Shown here piece by piece: positions 1 through 7,543 of a DNA stretch of 64,000 nucleotides. Position numbers and translations under genes: made by a program. The DNA lies in NCBI GenBank assembly GCA_044224925.1, contig JBGAJM010000001.1, positions 248,001 through 312,000 of the forward strand, given 5' to 3'. This stretch comes from Kapaibacterium sp044224925. Lineage in GTDB: Bacteria > Bacteroidota > Ignavibacteria > Kapaibacteriales > Kapaibacteriaceae. Position 1 is the stretch's first letter. Every line of letters begins with the position of its first letter. The notes beneath the pieces are model-generated. The model was given only the letters and a program-made list of their open reading frames with translations, was not told the DNA's origin and made no database searches.

Positions 1-1035
1 TTTTTCCAGTCCGTAATGGTCGGCCTCGAGGATCGAGCGAACATGCGTCACATCGAGATCATCATCCGTGCGCTTCGTCCACGGCACGTTCGAGATCCAT
101 TCAAGCCATGTGCGATTCACACTGAACTCGGGCGACATGGAGTTCGTCTTCTTCAGGCGATCGAATTCCTCCATCACCTTCGCACGAACGGTCTCCGGCA
201 GACCTGCTTCATCAAGAGCATCCTTGAGCGGCTGCAACTCCGGCCCTGCCTCCGTCTCATCATCTCCGAGTTCCTTCTGCAGCGTTCGGATCTGTTCCTG
301 AATGAAGTACTTGCGTTGAGAGCGCTGGATCTGGTCCTGCACCTTCGTGTCGATCTCGGCCTCGAGTTTCAACAGCTCCAGCTCTCCGGAGAGCATTTGC
401 ACAAGTTCGAAGTACTGGTCCTTCAGGTCGGTCTTATCGAGGATCTTCTGCTTGGCCTCGACGGACTGCTGCACGTTGGCCGCAGCGTAGTAGAGCTTGC
501 GCACAGGTTCGTCGATGTTCTCGAATGCACCGAGCACTTCGGGCGGCAGATTGCGATTATCCTTCACGTATTCAGCGAACAGTTCTGCCGAGTGGCGGAC
601 CATGGCCTTCAACTGTCGGTCCCGCACATTGTGCAGCACATTCACCGTGGCGATCTCGGCTTCGAGATACGGCGTGGTCTTGCCAGGTCGTTCGATCCGG
701 GCCTGCATCACGCCCTCGACGAGCACCTTCAGCAGGTTGTTCGGGAGGCGGAGCACCTGCAGGATCTTGGCCACGGTGCCGTATTCGTACACGTCGCCGA
801 ATCCGGGCTCCTCCACGGTCGGGTCGCGCTGGGCCACGAGGAAGATGTACTTCTCCCGCTCAAGTGCCTCAGCCACGGCCTTCAGGGAGGAGGCGCGTCC
901 GATCAGCACCGGGAAGATCATGTGCGGATAGATGACAATGTCGCGCAGCGGAAGGACGGGAAGGGTGGAGGGGATCATGGTGCCGCGCTTTTCCGCCTCT
1001 TCGATCGATTGGAGCAGGTCGTCGCTAGAAGTCAT
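1..1035 (-). CDS. lon: Lon ATP-dependent protease, N-terminal part (cut by window edge)
   Basis: Reading leftward from the ATG at 1033-1035, 345 codons stay open to the window edge. The N-terminus has the LON substrate-binding domain (LPVLPLRDIVIYPHM near residue 27; then VLRLPNNLLKVLVEG near 95). The last visible residues, EADHYGLEK, are the conserved stretch just before the AAA+ module. The ATPase and Ser-Lys protease domains lie outside the window. Lon is a cytoplasmic hexamer that degrades misfolded and regulatory proteins. The gene diverges from infC across about 170 bp. No CIRCE element or clear -7 box is visible on its side. Confidence 0.95.
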   Translation of the reverse strand, partial: MTSSDDLLQSIEEAEKRGTMIPSTLPVLPLRDIVIYPHMIFPVLIGRASSLKAVAEALEREKYIFLVAQRDPTVEEPGFGDVYEYGTVAKILQVLRLPNNLLKVLVEGVMQARIERPGKTTPYLEAEIATVNVLHNVRDRQLKAMVRHSAELFAEYVKDNRNLPPEVLGAFENIDEPVRKLYYAAANVQQSVEAKQKILDKTDLKDQYFELVQMLSGELELLKLEAEIDTKVQDQIQRSQRKYFIQEQIRTLQKELGDDETEAGPELQPLKDALDEAGLPETVRAKVMEEFDRLKKTNSMSPEFSVNRTWLEWISNVPWTKRTDDDLDVTHVRSILEADHYGLEK

Positions 1036-1127
1036 ATTGGCTGGGGTTGGTGGTGCAAGTGGGGAAGGCCGCGTTGACGAACGCGGGACGGAAAAATTAC
1101 GAAGACGCGCTCTAACGTCTTGATTTG

Positions 1128-1159
1128 TTTGCACCTCGTTGTTTCCTGCCGTATCTTTA
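1128..1159 (+). promoter_or_regulatory. Candidate Bacteroidota-type promoter for infC-rpmI-rplT
   Basis: TTTG at 1128-1131 is followed after 20 nt by TATCTTTA at 1152-1159, one base from the TAnnTTTG -7 consensus of Bacteroidota housekeeping promoters. It lies about 45 nt upstream of the chosen infC start. The fit is by eye only. Confidence 0.5.
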
Positions 1160-1202
1160 CCGTCTTTGGAATCCGTATCATTCATAACACGAACGGCCCC
1201 GC

Positions 1203-1841
1203 TTGAGGAGACCCTTTACCCCGTACAATGTGCCGCGTCAGGAGACGCAGCGCAAGCACAAGATCAACGATGAGATCCAAGCTCCGGAACTCCGCGTTGT
1301 AGATGCAAAAGGAGGAGCTCTCGGAGTTCTTCCACGTCGCGAGGCACTACGCCTGGCACTGGAAGCCGAGATGGACCTTGTCGAGATCGCACCGCAGGCG
1401 AAACCGCCGGTGTGCAAGATCATCGACTATGGGAAATTCTCGTACGAGCAACAGAAGCGCGAGAAGGTTCAGAAGAAGGCACAAAGCCATCAACTTCTGA
1501 AAGAGATCCGCCTCAAGGCCGGTACGGATGTGCACGACTTCGACTTCAAGACCCGTCACGCACGTGGCTTCTTGGAAGAAGGGCACAAAGTGAAGGCCAC
1601 GGTGTTCTTCCGCGGACGTGAGATCATGCACCAGGATCTGGGACATGTGATCTTGAACCGTTTCGTTGAACAGTGTGCGGATATCTCGAAGATCGATCAG
1701 CCGATCCGCTCGGAAGGAAGAACGCTCAGCGTGACCCTTGCTCCCGAAGCGAAGAAGCCGGTCAAGAAGGAAAAGTCGGCCGACGGAACACCGTCGGAGG
1801 GAACAGCTCCTTCACCAGAAACAAAGCAACCATCAGCATAA
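1203..1841 (+). CDS. infC: Translation initiation factor IF-3
   Basis: IF-3 binds the 30S subunit, prevents 50S joining and proofreads start-codon selection. The N-terminal domain is clear (KINDEIQAPELRVVD; EAEMDLVEIAP), followed by the linker (PPVCKIIDYGKFSYEQQKR) and the C-terminal domain (KEIRLKAGTDVHDFDFKTR). A lysine/proline/serine-rich tail of about 35 residues extends beyond the usual end. The frame has no ATG start: TTG at 1203 and GTG at 1230 are the options. Non-AUG starts are typical of infC, where IF-3 censors its own odd start codon. The gene heads the conserved infC-rpmI-rplT operon, with 16 bp to rpmI. The exact start is uncertain. Confidence 0.93.
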   Translation: MRRPFTPYNVPRQETQRKHKINDEIQAPELRVVDAKGGALGVLPRREALRLALEAEMDLVEIAPQAKPPVCKIIDYGKFSYEQQKREKVQKKAQSHQLLKEIRLKAGTDVHDFDFKTRHARGFLEEGHKVKATVFFRGREIMHQDLGHVILNRFVEQCADISKIDQPIRSEGRTLSVTLAPEAKKPVKKEKSADGTPSEGTAPSPETKQPSA

Positions 1842-1857
1842 ACATTCGGAGTTCATC

Positions 1858-2055
1858 ATGCCAAAAATGAAGACCGTTGCCGGAGCGAAGAAGCGCTTCA
1901 AAGTAACAGGATCTGGACAGATCAAGCGTCAGAAGGCCAATCGTAGCCACATCCTGACAAGCAAGAACCGCAAGCGCAAGCGTAACCTACGTCGGGACGT
2001 GTTGGTCGACCCAACAAACCTGAACATCGTGTTGCATTGCTTGGGCATGAAGTAA
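1858..2055 (+). CDS. rpmI: 50S ribosomal protein L35
   Basis: A 65-residue, very basic protein starting MPKMKTVAGAKKRFKVTGSG, the L35 signature, followed by the Lys/Arg-rich core (KANRSHILTSKNRKRKRNLR). Length is normal for the family. It sits between infC and rplT, the standard order in most bacteria. It was missed by longer in-frame starts upstream; the ATG at 1858 gives the canonical N-terminus. Confidence 0.96.
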   Translation: MPKMKTVAGAKKRFKVTGSGQIKRQKANRSHILTSKNRKRKRNLRRDVLVDPTNLNIVLHCLGMK

Positions 2056-2070
2056 GCGGTTCGTACCGCT
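2055..2070 (+). promoter_or_regulatory. Hairpin in the rpmI-rplT spacer
   Basis: AGCGGT (2055-2060), loop TCGT, ACCGCT (2065-2070) overlaps the rpmI stop and opens a 99-bp spacer before rplT. There is no T-tract, so it is not an intrinsic terminator. A spacer of this size in this operon could hold an L20 autoregulatory site, as described in other bacteria. Only the stem is seen here. Confidence 0.4.
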
Positions 2071-2154
2071 CAGAAAGTCTCTCTACAGGCCGTTCAGGGA
2101 ATCGCCGTTCTCCTGACGACCATATGTTGTACGCTCAATCCCTAGGAGGCACCT

Positions 2155-2505
2155 ATGCCAAGAGCAAAAAATAAAGCAGCGGCCCATAATCGGAAGAAGA
2201 AGTATTTCAAGCTCGCGAAAGGATATTGGGGAGCTCGCTCGAAGGTTTGGCAGATCGTCAAGCACCACGTCGAGAAGGGTCTTCAATACGCCTATCGTGA
2301 CCGTCGCAACAAGAAGCGTACATTCCGCAGTCTGTGGATCGTCCGTATCAACGCCGCCGCGCGATTGAACGGAACAACGTACTCGCGCTTGATGCACGCC
2401 ATGAAGCTTCAGAACATCATGATCAATCGGAAGGTCCTGGCAAATCTTGCGATGAATCATCCCGACGTGTTCACGGCCATCGTAAAGCAGGCCAAGGTCT
2501 CGTAG
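2155..2505 (+). CDS. rplT: 50S ribosomal protein L20
   Basis: A 116-residue basic protein beginning MPRAKNKAAAHNRKKKYFKL and carrying the L20 core (AKGYWGARSKVWQIVKHHV; YAYRDRRNKKRTFRSLWI; NRKVLANLAMNHPDVF). The length is normal. L20 binds 23S rRNA early in 50S assembly and acts as translational repressor of this operon in several bacteria. A strong Shine-Dalgarno, AGGAGG, lies 5 nt before the ATG. An intrinsic terminator follows the stop. Confidence 0.97.
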   Translation: MPRAKNKAAAHNRKKKYFKLAKGYWGARSKVWQIVKHHVEKGLQYAYRDRRNKKRTFRSLWIVRINAAARLNGTTYSRLMHAMKLQNIMINRKVLANLAMNHPDVFTAIVKQAKVS

Positions 2506-2528
2506 GCCGCTCGCGAATTCATTTGTGA

Positions 2529-2562
2529 AGGCAACGTCGTTCCTACGACGTTGCCTTTTTTT
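2529..2562 (+). terminator. Intrinsic terminator after rplT
   Basis: AGGCAACGTCGT (2529-2540), loop TCCT, ACGACGTTGCCT (2545-2556), then a T-run to 2562: a perfect 12-bp stem with U-tail. It lies only 14 bp before the pheS ATG, so pheS expression must come from readthrough or a promoter overlapping this stem. Confidence 0.93.
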
Positions 2563-2575
2563 ATCTTGATGCCCT

Positions 2576-3598
2576 ATGACCATGATCGAACAGATCCACG
2601 CCCTTCGCGTCGACATTGAACGCGACCTTGCCGCCATCGCTTCCCCTGAAGACCTTGAGCGTTTCCGTCTTGCACACATGGTGAAGAAGGGGACGTTGCA
2701 GACGCTAACGGATGCCTTGCGCACCGTTCCCAAGGAAGACAAGCCAACGGTCGGCAAGAACCTGAACGAGCTGCGCAAACTGGCCGAGAACGGCTTCGAG
2801 GCAGCACGTGCATCGTATGAGCGACGCACGTCCACGCAACGGATCGATGTGTCCTTGCCGGGTCGAGCCGCCACCGCCGGTTCCGTGCATCCGATCACAC
2901 AAACGCTCGATCGGATCGTCGACATCTTCACGTCGATGGGATTCGATGTGGCCGAGTCGTTCGACATCGAAGACGACGATCACAACTTTGGAAAACTGAA
3001 CTTCGCCGAAGATCATCCTGCACGTGATATGCAGGATACGTTCTTCATCGATGATGCCGAGCGTGCCGACCTGGTCTTGCGCACACACACGTCGAGCGTG
3101 CAGATCCGTGTGATGGAACAGATGAGCCCACCGATCCGGTGCATCATGCCGGGTCGCGTCTATCGCAACGAAGCTGTCAGCGCACGGTCGTTGGCGGAGT
3201 TCCATCAGGTGGAAGGACTGTACATCGATAAGGGTGTGAGCATGGCCGACCTGAAGGGCACCATCATGGCCTTTGCGCAACGCATGTACTCGAGCGATGC
3301 GAAGTTCCGCTTCCGCACCTCGTACTTCCCGTTCACGGAGCCGAGTGCCGAGGTCGATATGTCGTGCTTCATCTGCAAGGGACAAGGGTGCCGCATCTGC
3401 AAGCACTCGGGTTGGCTGGAGATCTGCGGATGTGGAATGGTCCACCCGAACGTCTTGCGGAATTGCGGCATCGATCCGGAAGAGTATTCGGGATTCGCCT
3501 TTGGCTTCGGGATCGAACGCGTGACCATGATGCTCACGGGCATCGATGACATTCGCATGCTCTACGATAACGACGTGCGCGTCCTCCGTCAGTTCTAA
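2576..3598 (+). CDS. pheS: Phenylalanine-tRNA ligase alpha subunit
   Basis: A 340-residue class II aminoacyl-tRNA synthetase subunit that charges tRNA-Phe as part of an alpha2beta2 enzyme. An N-terminal coiled coil (about residues 1-90) is followed by the catalytic core. Motif 2-like FRTSYFPFTEPSAEVDMSC carries a Cys-rich insert (C..C....C..C, near residues 263-274). Motif 3 is FGFGIERVTMM near residue 311. The beta-subunit gene pheT is not next to it; the next gene is lolD, 1 bp downstream of the stop. The start follows directly after the rplT terminator. Confidence 0.95.
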   Translation: MTMIEQIHALRVDIERDLAAIASPEDLERFRLAHMVKKGTLQTLTDALRTVPKEDKPTVGKNLNELRKLAENGFEAARASYERRTSTQRIDVSLPGRAATAGSVHPITQTLDRIVDIFTSMGFDVAESFDIEDDDHNFGKLNFAEDHPARDMQDTFFIDDAERADLVLRTHTSSVQIRVMEQMSPPIRCIMPGRVYRNEAVSARSLAEFHQVEGLYIDKGVSMADLKGTIMAFAQRMYSSDAKFRFRTSYFPFTEPSAEVDMSCFICKGQGCRICKHSGWLEICGCGMVHPNVLRNCGIDPEEYSGFAFGFGIERVTMMLTGIDDIRMLYDNDVRVLRQF

Positions 3599-3599
3599 C

Positions 3600-4283
3600 A
3601 TGACGCTCCTTACTGCATCGAACATCGTGAAGTCGTACGCGCGAAGCGGACAGGCCGATACGGTGGTCCTCCAGGGTGTATCGTGCTCCATCGATGCCGG
3701 CGAATTCGTCGCCCTTGTTGGACCGAGCGGCGCGGGGAAGAGCACACTGTTGCACATCCTGGCCTCGCTCGATGTACCCGACAGCGGTACGGTCCAACTG
3801 ACCACGTCGGCAGGCACCGTGAACTATGCACAACGGTCGCAACGTGAGCTCGCCGCCATGCGCAATACCTCCATTGGTGTGGTGTATCAGTTCCATCATC
3901 TCTTGCCGGAATTCACCGCACTCGAGAACGTGATGATGCCCGCCCTGATCAGTGGTGCGAGCACCATGCAGGCGCGCACGAAGGCCGAACGATTGCTCGA
4001 TCGCGTTGGCATTGCCGCACGTGCGGAACACATGTCCTCGGAACTCAGTGGTGGTGAACAACAACGCGTCGCCATTGCACGTGCGCTCATGAACGAGCCG
4101 GCAGTGCTCTTCGCCGATGAACCAACGGGAAATCTCGACAGCGCGAATGCAACGGCCATTGTTGACCTGTTGTGTGAATTGCAGGCATCGTCGAACATGG
4201 CCTGTGTCGTTGCCACGCATAGCACCGAGGTGGCGCAGCGTGCCCATCGCATCATTCATATGCGCGATGGGAACATCGTATGA
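3600..4283 (+). CDS. lolD: ABC transporter ATPase, LolD/MacB type
   Basis: A 227-residue ATPase. Walker A GPSGAGKST is at 41-49, the Q-loop near 97 (YQFHHLLPEF), the signature LSGGEQQR at 149-156, Walker B VLFADEP at 169-175, and the H-loop histidine at about 207. FHHLLPEFTALENV is typical of the LolD group, which powers release of lipoproteins from the inner membrane to LolA. No LolC/E-type permease is adjacent, so another MacB-like export role is possible. The ATG at 3600 follows the pheS stop by 1 bp, and the stop overlaps the next start by 4 bp, implying coupling with both neighbours. Confidence 0.85.
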   Translation: MTLLTASNIVKSYARSGQADTVVLQGVSCSIDAGEFVALVGPSGAGKSTLLHILASLDVPDSGTVQLTTSAGTVNYAQRSQRELAAMRNTSIGVVYQFHHLLPEFTALENVMMPALISGASTMQARTKAERLLDRVGIAARAEHMSSELSGGEQQRVAIARALMNEPAVLFADEPTGNLDSANATAIVDLLCELQASSNMACVVATHSTEVAQRAHRIIHMRDGNIV

Positions 4284-4642
4284 CGCAGAAACAGCTTGGT
4301 GTGCGCGTCATGGTCTACGGATCGTTCCTCGTCGTCTGCGGTCTGCTCGGCTACGCACTCACGGGCGAAACGAGCACATCGTCGCTGCTCAATGGCGGGA
4401 TCTTCGGAACACTGGTCGTCGGACTCGGATTTCTTCTCCGACAAGGGAAGATGTGGACGTTCCCGGCCAGCCTTTCGGCAGTTGGTATCTTTACGTTGAC
4501 ATTCTTTTGGCGCGGCATTCTCCAACTGCGCGCTGTTCTCGATGGCGCGCCGGGACATCTGGGAGTGGGCATCCTGTTGCTCTTGCTCTTCCTGGTGAGC
4601 GTCGCGATGTTCGTCACGCTTTTCCGGTCGTACCGACATTGA
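4280..4642 (+). CDS. Small four-helix membrane protein, TMEM14/UPF0136-like
   Basis: A 120-residue protein with about four hydrophobic helices: VYGSFLVVCGLLGYAL, IFGTLVVGLGFLL, FPASLSAVGIFTLTFF and LGVGILLLLLFLVSVAMFV. The G-Y and S-L-N-G-G spacing in the first half resembles the TMEM14 family, but the match is by eye. The function in bacteria is unknown. It overlaps lolD by 4 bp (ATGA), so it is probably translated with it. Confidence 0.7.
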   Translation: MTQKQLGVRVMVYGSFLVVCGLLGYALTGETSTSSLLNGGIFGTLVVGLGFLLRQGKMWTFPASLSAVGIFTLTFFWRGILQLRAVLDGAPGHLGVGILLLLLFLVSVAMFVTLFRSYRH

Positions 4643-4644
4643 AC

Positions 4645-5199
4645 ATGCACCGATCCATCCTTGCCGCCTTGCTCCTGCTTGCACTCGCAATGCCAGCCCT
4701 CGCACAGGAACGTCCCCATGTGAAGCCTCCGCGCGTGGAGTTCTCCGATGTGGAAGATGAACCGGTGGCCACGATGTGGGTGTTCCTGAACACCACCTGT
4801 CCGGTGAGCATCGTTGAAGCGCCGTATATCAAGGCCTTGCGAGATACGTTCGCCGACAAGGGCGTGCGTTTCATCGGTGTGTTCTCGGGCGAGTATGCCG
4901 ATACTTCGGAGATCGAGGACTTCTTGCTGAAATACCGCCTCACCATTCCGATCCTATACGATAAGGACCTGTTGGCCGCGAATTCCCTCGGTGCAGATGT
5001 GACGCCACAAGTGGTGATCGTGCTTCCGGATGAGTCCGTTGTCTACAAGGGTCGTATCAACGATCTCTTCGAACGCATCGGCAAACGCCGACAGCACATC
5101 ACGAGTCACGATGCGCGCGACGTGCTACGAGCCATCGTTGACGGGAAGGTACCTGCCTTCCGAACCACTGAGGCCGTGGGCTGTTTTATTGAACGGTAG
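4645..5199 (+). CDS. Exported redoxin-family protein with a single N-terminal cysteine
   Basis: A 184-residue protein with a signal peptide (RSILAALLLLALAMPALAQ, cleavage after about residue 20). The thioredoxin fold is recognisable by TCPVSIVEAPYIKAL, GVRFIGVFSG and GADVTPQVVIVLP (cis-Pro loop). The motif is T-C-P-V-S rather than C-x-x-C, so it has one active-site cysteine like peroxiredoxins or related redoxins. A second cysteine lies at the end (AVGCFIER), a tail also seen in redoxin domains of Planctomycetes-type proteins. Likely periplasmic, with a role in thiol or peroxide chemistry. The start is 2 bp after the previous gene. It converges on rimO with a 14-bp 3' overlap. Confidence 0.75.
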   Translation: MHRSILAALLLLALAMPALAQERPHVKPPRVEFSDVEDEPVATMWVFLNTTCPVSIVEAPYIKALRDTFADKGVRFIGVFSGEYADTSEIEDFLLKYRLTIPILYDKDLLAANSLGADVTPQVVIVLPDESVVYKGRINDLFERIGKRRQHITSHDARDVLRAIVDGKVPAFRTTEAVGCFIER

Positions 5200-6487
5200 C
5201 GAAGAGGTCGAACTCCACGGCATCTTCGATCTCGACATCGAGGAAGGTGCCAGGGAGGAGAGGGCGGGATGAGCGGACGTAGATCTCGTTGTCCACTTCC
5301 GGTGCATCGGCCTCTGTACGTCCACGATACTCGCCATTCATTTCCTCTTCGATGAGCACTCGCACGGTGCTTCCGATCTTGGCCTTGTTCTTCTCCATGG
5401 AGATCGAGCGCTGGAGTTCCATGATGCGATGCTGCCGTTCTTCTTTCACGGCATCGTCGATCGGATCTCCGAGGATGTAGGCATATGTATCGTCTTCCTG
5501 ACTGTAGCGGAACACGCCGAGTCGATCGAGACGTTGTTGTTCGATGAACTCCATGAGCTCCTCGAAGTCCGCCTCGGTCTCGTTCGGATAACCGACGATG
5601 AACGTGCTGCGCAGCACGATGTCGGGCACGGTCTGACGGATCGTGTCCAGCAGTTCTTCCATGGCACGACGTGTGATACCGCGGCGCATGCTCTTGAGAA
5701 CGTTGGTGGATGCGTGTTGCAGCGGCATGTCGAGATAGGTGCAGATGTTCGGCGTGTCGCGGATCACCGGCAGAATATCCAGCGGGAACTTCGACGGGAA
5801 CGCATACATGCAACGGATCCAGTCGGCACCGCTTTCATCGGACAATGCACGCAACAGATCGGCGAGCGAGCGCTTCCGATCGAGATCCAGTCCGTAGTAC
5901 GTTAGGTCCTGCGCGACCAGCACGATCTCCTTCACGCCTTGCGCCACAAGGTTCTTCGACTGGGCCACGAGCTCTTCGATGGACGTGCTGCGATGCTTGC
6001 CGCGCATGATCGGAATGGCGCAGAACGAACACGGATTGTCGCATCCTTCGGAGATCTTCAGATAGGCATAGTGCTTCGGTGTTGAGAGGATGCGCTCGCC
6101 AAGCAACGAATACTTGAGGTCAGGGGAGAGGGTCTTGAGGATCGGACCGTATGCCTCGGTGCCGAAGAAGTGATCCACTTCGGGCAATTCACTGCGAAGA
6201 TCATCGGCATAGCGCTCACTCAAACATCCGGCAACGATCAGGGTGCGCAGCGTGCCCTTCGATTTGAGCTTGCTTGCCTCGAGGATCGTGTTGATGCTCT
6301 CTTCTTTGGCTGCGTCGATAAAGCCGCACGTATTGATCACAATGGCCTCTGCATCGGAGGCAGAGTCGGAGAGCACAAGGTTGTTCGCCCGAAGATGCCC
6401 TGCGAGGATCTCGGAGTCGACGGTGTTCTTGCTACATCCAAGGGTGATGATGTGAACCGAGCGTGGGGCGGCGTCTGGAGTTGTCAT
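5186..6487 (-). CDS. rimO: Ribosomal protein S12 methylthiotransferase RimO
   Basis: A 433-residue radical-SAM methylthiotransferase that converts Asp of ribosomal protein S12 to its 3-methylthio form. The N-terminal domain has the three cluster cysteines (C18 in TLGCSK, C54 in NTCGF, C88 in AGCLS). The radical-SAM motif is C149-x3-C153-x2-C156 (GCDNPCSFCAIP). A TRAM domain ends the protein. The length is normal for RimO, and the CSFCAIP and TRAM features favour RimO over MiaB. Its ATG overlaps the coaD stop (ATGA), and a perfect -7 box lies inside the coaD 3' end 4 nt before the ATG, so it may have its own leaderless promoter. Confidence 0.95.
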   Translation of the reverse strand: MTTPDAAPRSVHIITLGCSKNTVDSEILAGHLRANNLVLSDSASDAEAIVINTCGFIDAAKEESINTILEASKLKSKGTLRTLIVAGCLSERYADDLRSELPEVDHFFGTEAYGPILKTLSPDLKYSLLGERILSTPKHYAYLKISEGCDNPCSFCAIPIMRGKHRSTSIEELVAQSKNLVAQGVKEIVLVAQDLTYYGLDLDRKRSLADLLRALSDESGADWIRCMYAFPSKFPLDILPVIRDTPNICTYLDMPLQHASTNVLKSMRRGITRRAMEELLDTIRQTVPDIVLRSTFIVGYPNETEADFEELMEFIEQQRLDRLGVFRYSQEDDTYAYILGDPIDDAVKEERQHRIMELQRSISMEKNKAKIGSTVRVLIEEEMNGEYRGRTEADAPEVDNEIYVRSSRPLLPGTFLDVEIEDAVEFDLFATVQ

Positions 6488-6966
6488 GCTCCAAATTTAC
6501 GCTTCATTCGCTCCGCCACCACGGGTGGCACGAATTCCGTGATGTCCTGACCGTAGCGACCCAGCTCGCGAATGATGCTGGAGTTCAGATACGTGTAGCG
6601 CTCATGGGGCATCATGAAGATCGTTGTGAGGCCGCTCTCGAGCTTACGATTCATCAGGGCGATCTGGAACTCGTACTCGAAATCCGTCACGGCGCGCAGG
6701 CCGCGCACGATCACATCCACGCCGTGTTCGCGGGCAAAGTCGACCACGAGACCGGCGTGGACCACCACGTCGACGTTCGGACAATGGATCAACGAGGCCT
6801 TTGCCATCTCCGTGCGTTCCTCTTCGTCGAACAGCGGGGTCTTCTTGCTGTTCTTGGCCACGACCACCGTGACGCGCGCGAACAATTGCGAGGCGCGTTC
6901 GATCACGTCGACGTGACCGTTGGTGATCGGATCGAACGATCCAGGATACATGGCGTGCTTCTGCAT
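6484..6966 (-). CDS. coaD: Phosphopantetheine adenylyltransferase
   Basis: A 160-residue nucleotidyltransferase catalysing ATP + 4'-phosphopantetheine to dephospho-CoA, the fourth step of CoA synthesis. It opens MQKHAMYPGSFDPITNGH, with the nucleotide-binding TNGH motif at 15-18. VIVRGLRAVTDFEYEFQ and LNSSIIRELGRYG are the other conserved blocks. The start at 6966 gives the canonical N-terminus; a longer in-frame extension lacks similarity. It lies 22 bp downstream of rsmD, the usual partner, and overlaps rimO by 4 bp. Confidence 0.96.
   Translation of the reverse strand: MQKHAMYPGSFDPITNGHVDVIERASQLFARVTVVVAKNSKKTPLFDEEERTEMAKASLIHCPNVDVVVHAGLVVDFAREHGVDVIVRGLRAVTDFEYEFQIALMNRKLESGLTTIFMMPHERYTYLNSSIIRELGRYGQDITEFVPPVVAERMKRKFGA
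6492..6499 (-). promoter_or_regulatory. -7 box 4 nt before rimO
   Basis: On the minus strand the bases read TAAATTTG, a perfect TAnnTTTG. Only 4 nt (6488-6491) separate it from the rimO ATG. It lies inside coaD codons. No clear -33 TTG is visible 19 nt upstream, so promoter activity is inferred from the box and from the same geometry at truA and yqeY. Confidence 0.4.
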
Positions 6967-6988
6967 GGGAACCTCCGTTGCGTGCAAA

Positions 6989-7543
6989 CTACTGCTCGTG
7001 GGTGAACTGGAACACGTCGACCACCGTGCCGCCTCGCTTCCGTGATGCCTGCCGTTCCCACCCTTCGACGTCCACGACCACTTCGCGCTCATCGTGTTCG
7101 GCAATGAAGATGCCGCCATCGGTGAGAAAGTGTTCGGCGTCGAGAACGCGAAGGACCTGATTGCAGATGCGCAGGTCGTAGGGCGGATCGCAGAAGACCA
7201 CGTCGTACGGACCGGTTCGTCGCTTGAGCATGGTCATCACATCGTCGACGTCTATGGTGCACTTGTCTGCCACGCCAAGGGCGGTGGCATTGCGTTGAAT
7301 GGACCGACACATGGCCGCGTTCTTGTCGACGAAGGTGCAGTGCGCCGCACCACGACTCAATGCTTCGAATCCAAGCGCGCCGGTTCCGCTGAAGAGATCG
7401 AGCACCGTGCAATCGGTCCAATCCACCACAGCGTTCAAGATCGAGAAGAGGGATTCCCGCATCGCATCCGTCGTTGGGCGCGTACCGGGTGCCACCACCA
7501 TGGCAAGCGTTCTGCCTTTTAGCGAGCCGCCGAGGATGCGCAT
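6989..7543 (-). CDS. rsmD: 16S rRNA (guanine966-N2)-methyltransferase RsmD
   Basis: A 184-residue methyltransferase starting MRILGGSLKGRTL. The SAM-binding motif is VLDLFSGTGALGFEALSRGA, and the catalytic motif is CDPPYD near residue 120. RsmD methylates G966 of 16S rRNA. The RsmD-CoaD pair is widely conserved. The start at 7543 overlaps the upstream gene by 25 bp; the upstream extension has no family similarity and is rejected. Confidence 0.95.
   Translation of the reverse strand: MRILGGSLKGRTLAMVVAPGTRPTTDAMRESLFSILNAVVDWTDCTVLDLFSGTGALGFEALSRGAAHCTFVDKNAAMCRSIQRNATALGVADKCTIDVDDVMTMLKRRTGPYDVVFCDPPYDLRICNQVLRVLDAEHFLTDGGIFIAEHDEREVVVDVEGWERQASRKRGGTVVDVFQFTHEQ

Noticed and set aside
16..1077. 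Plus-strand frame over the first kilobase
   Set aside because: The reverse strand encodes unmistakable Lon; the plus frame is its shadow.
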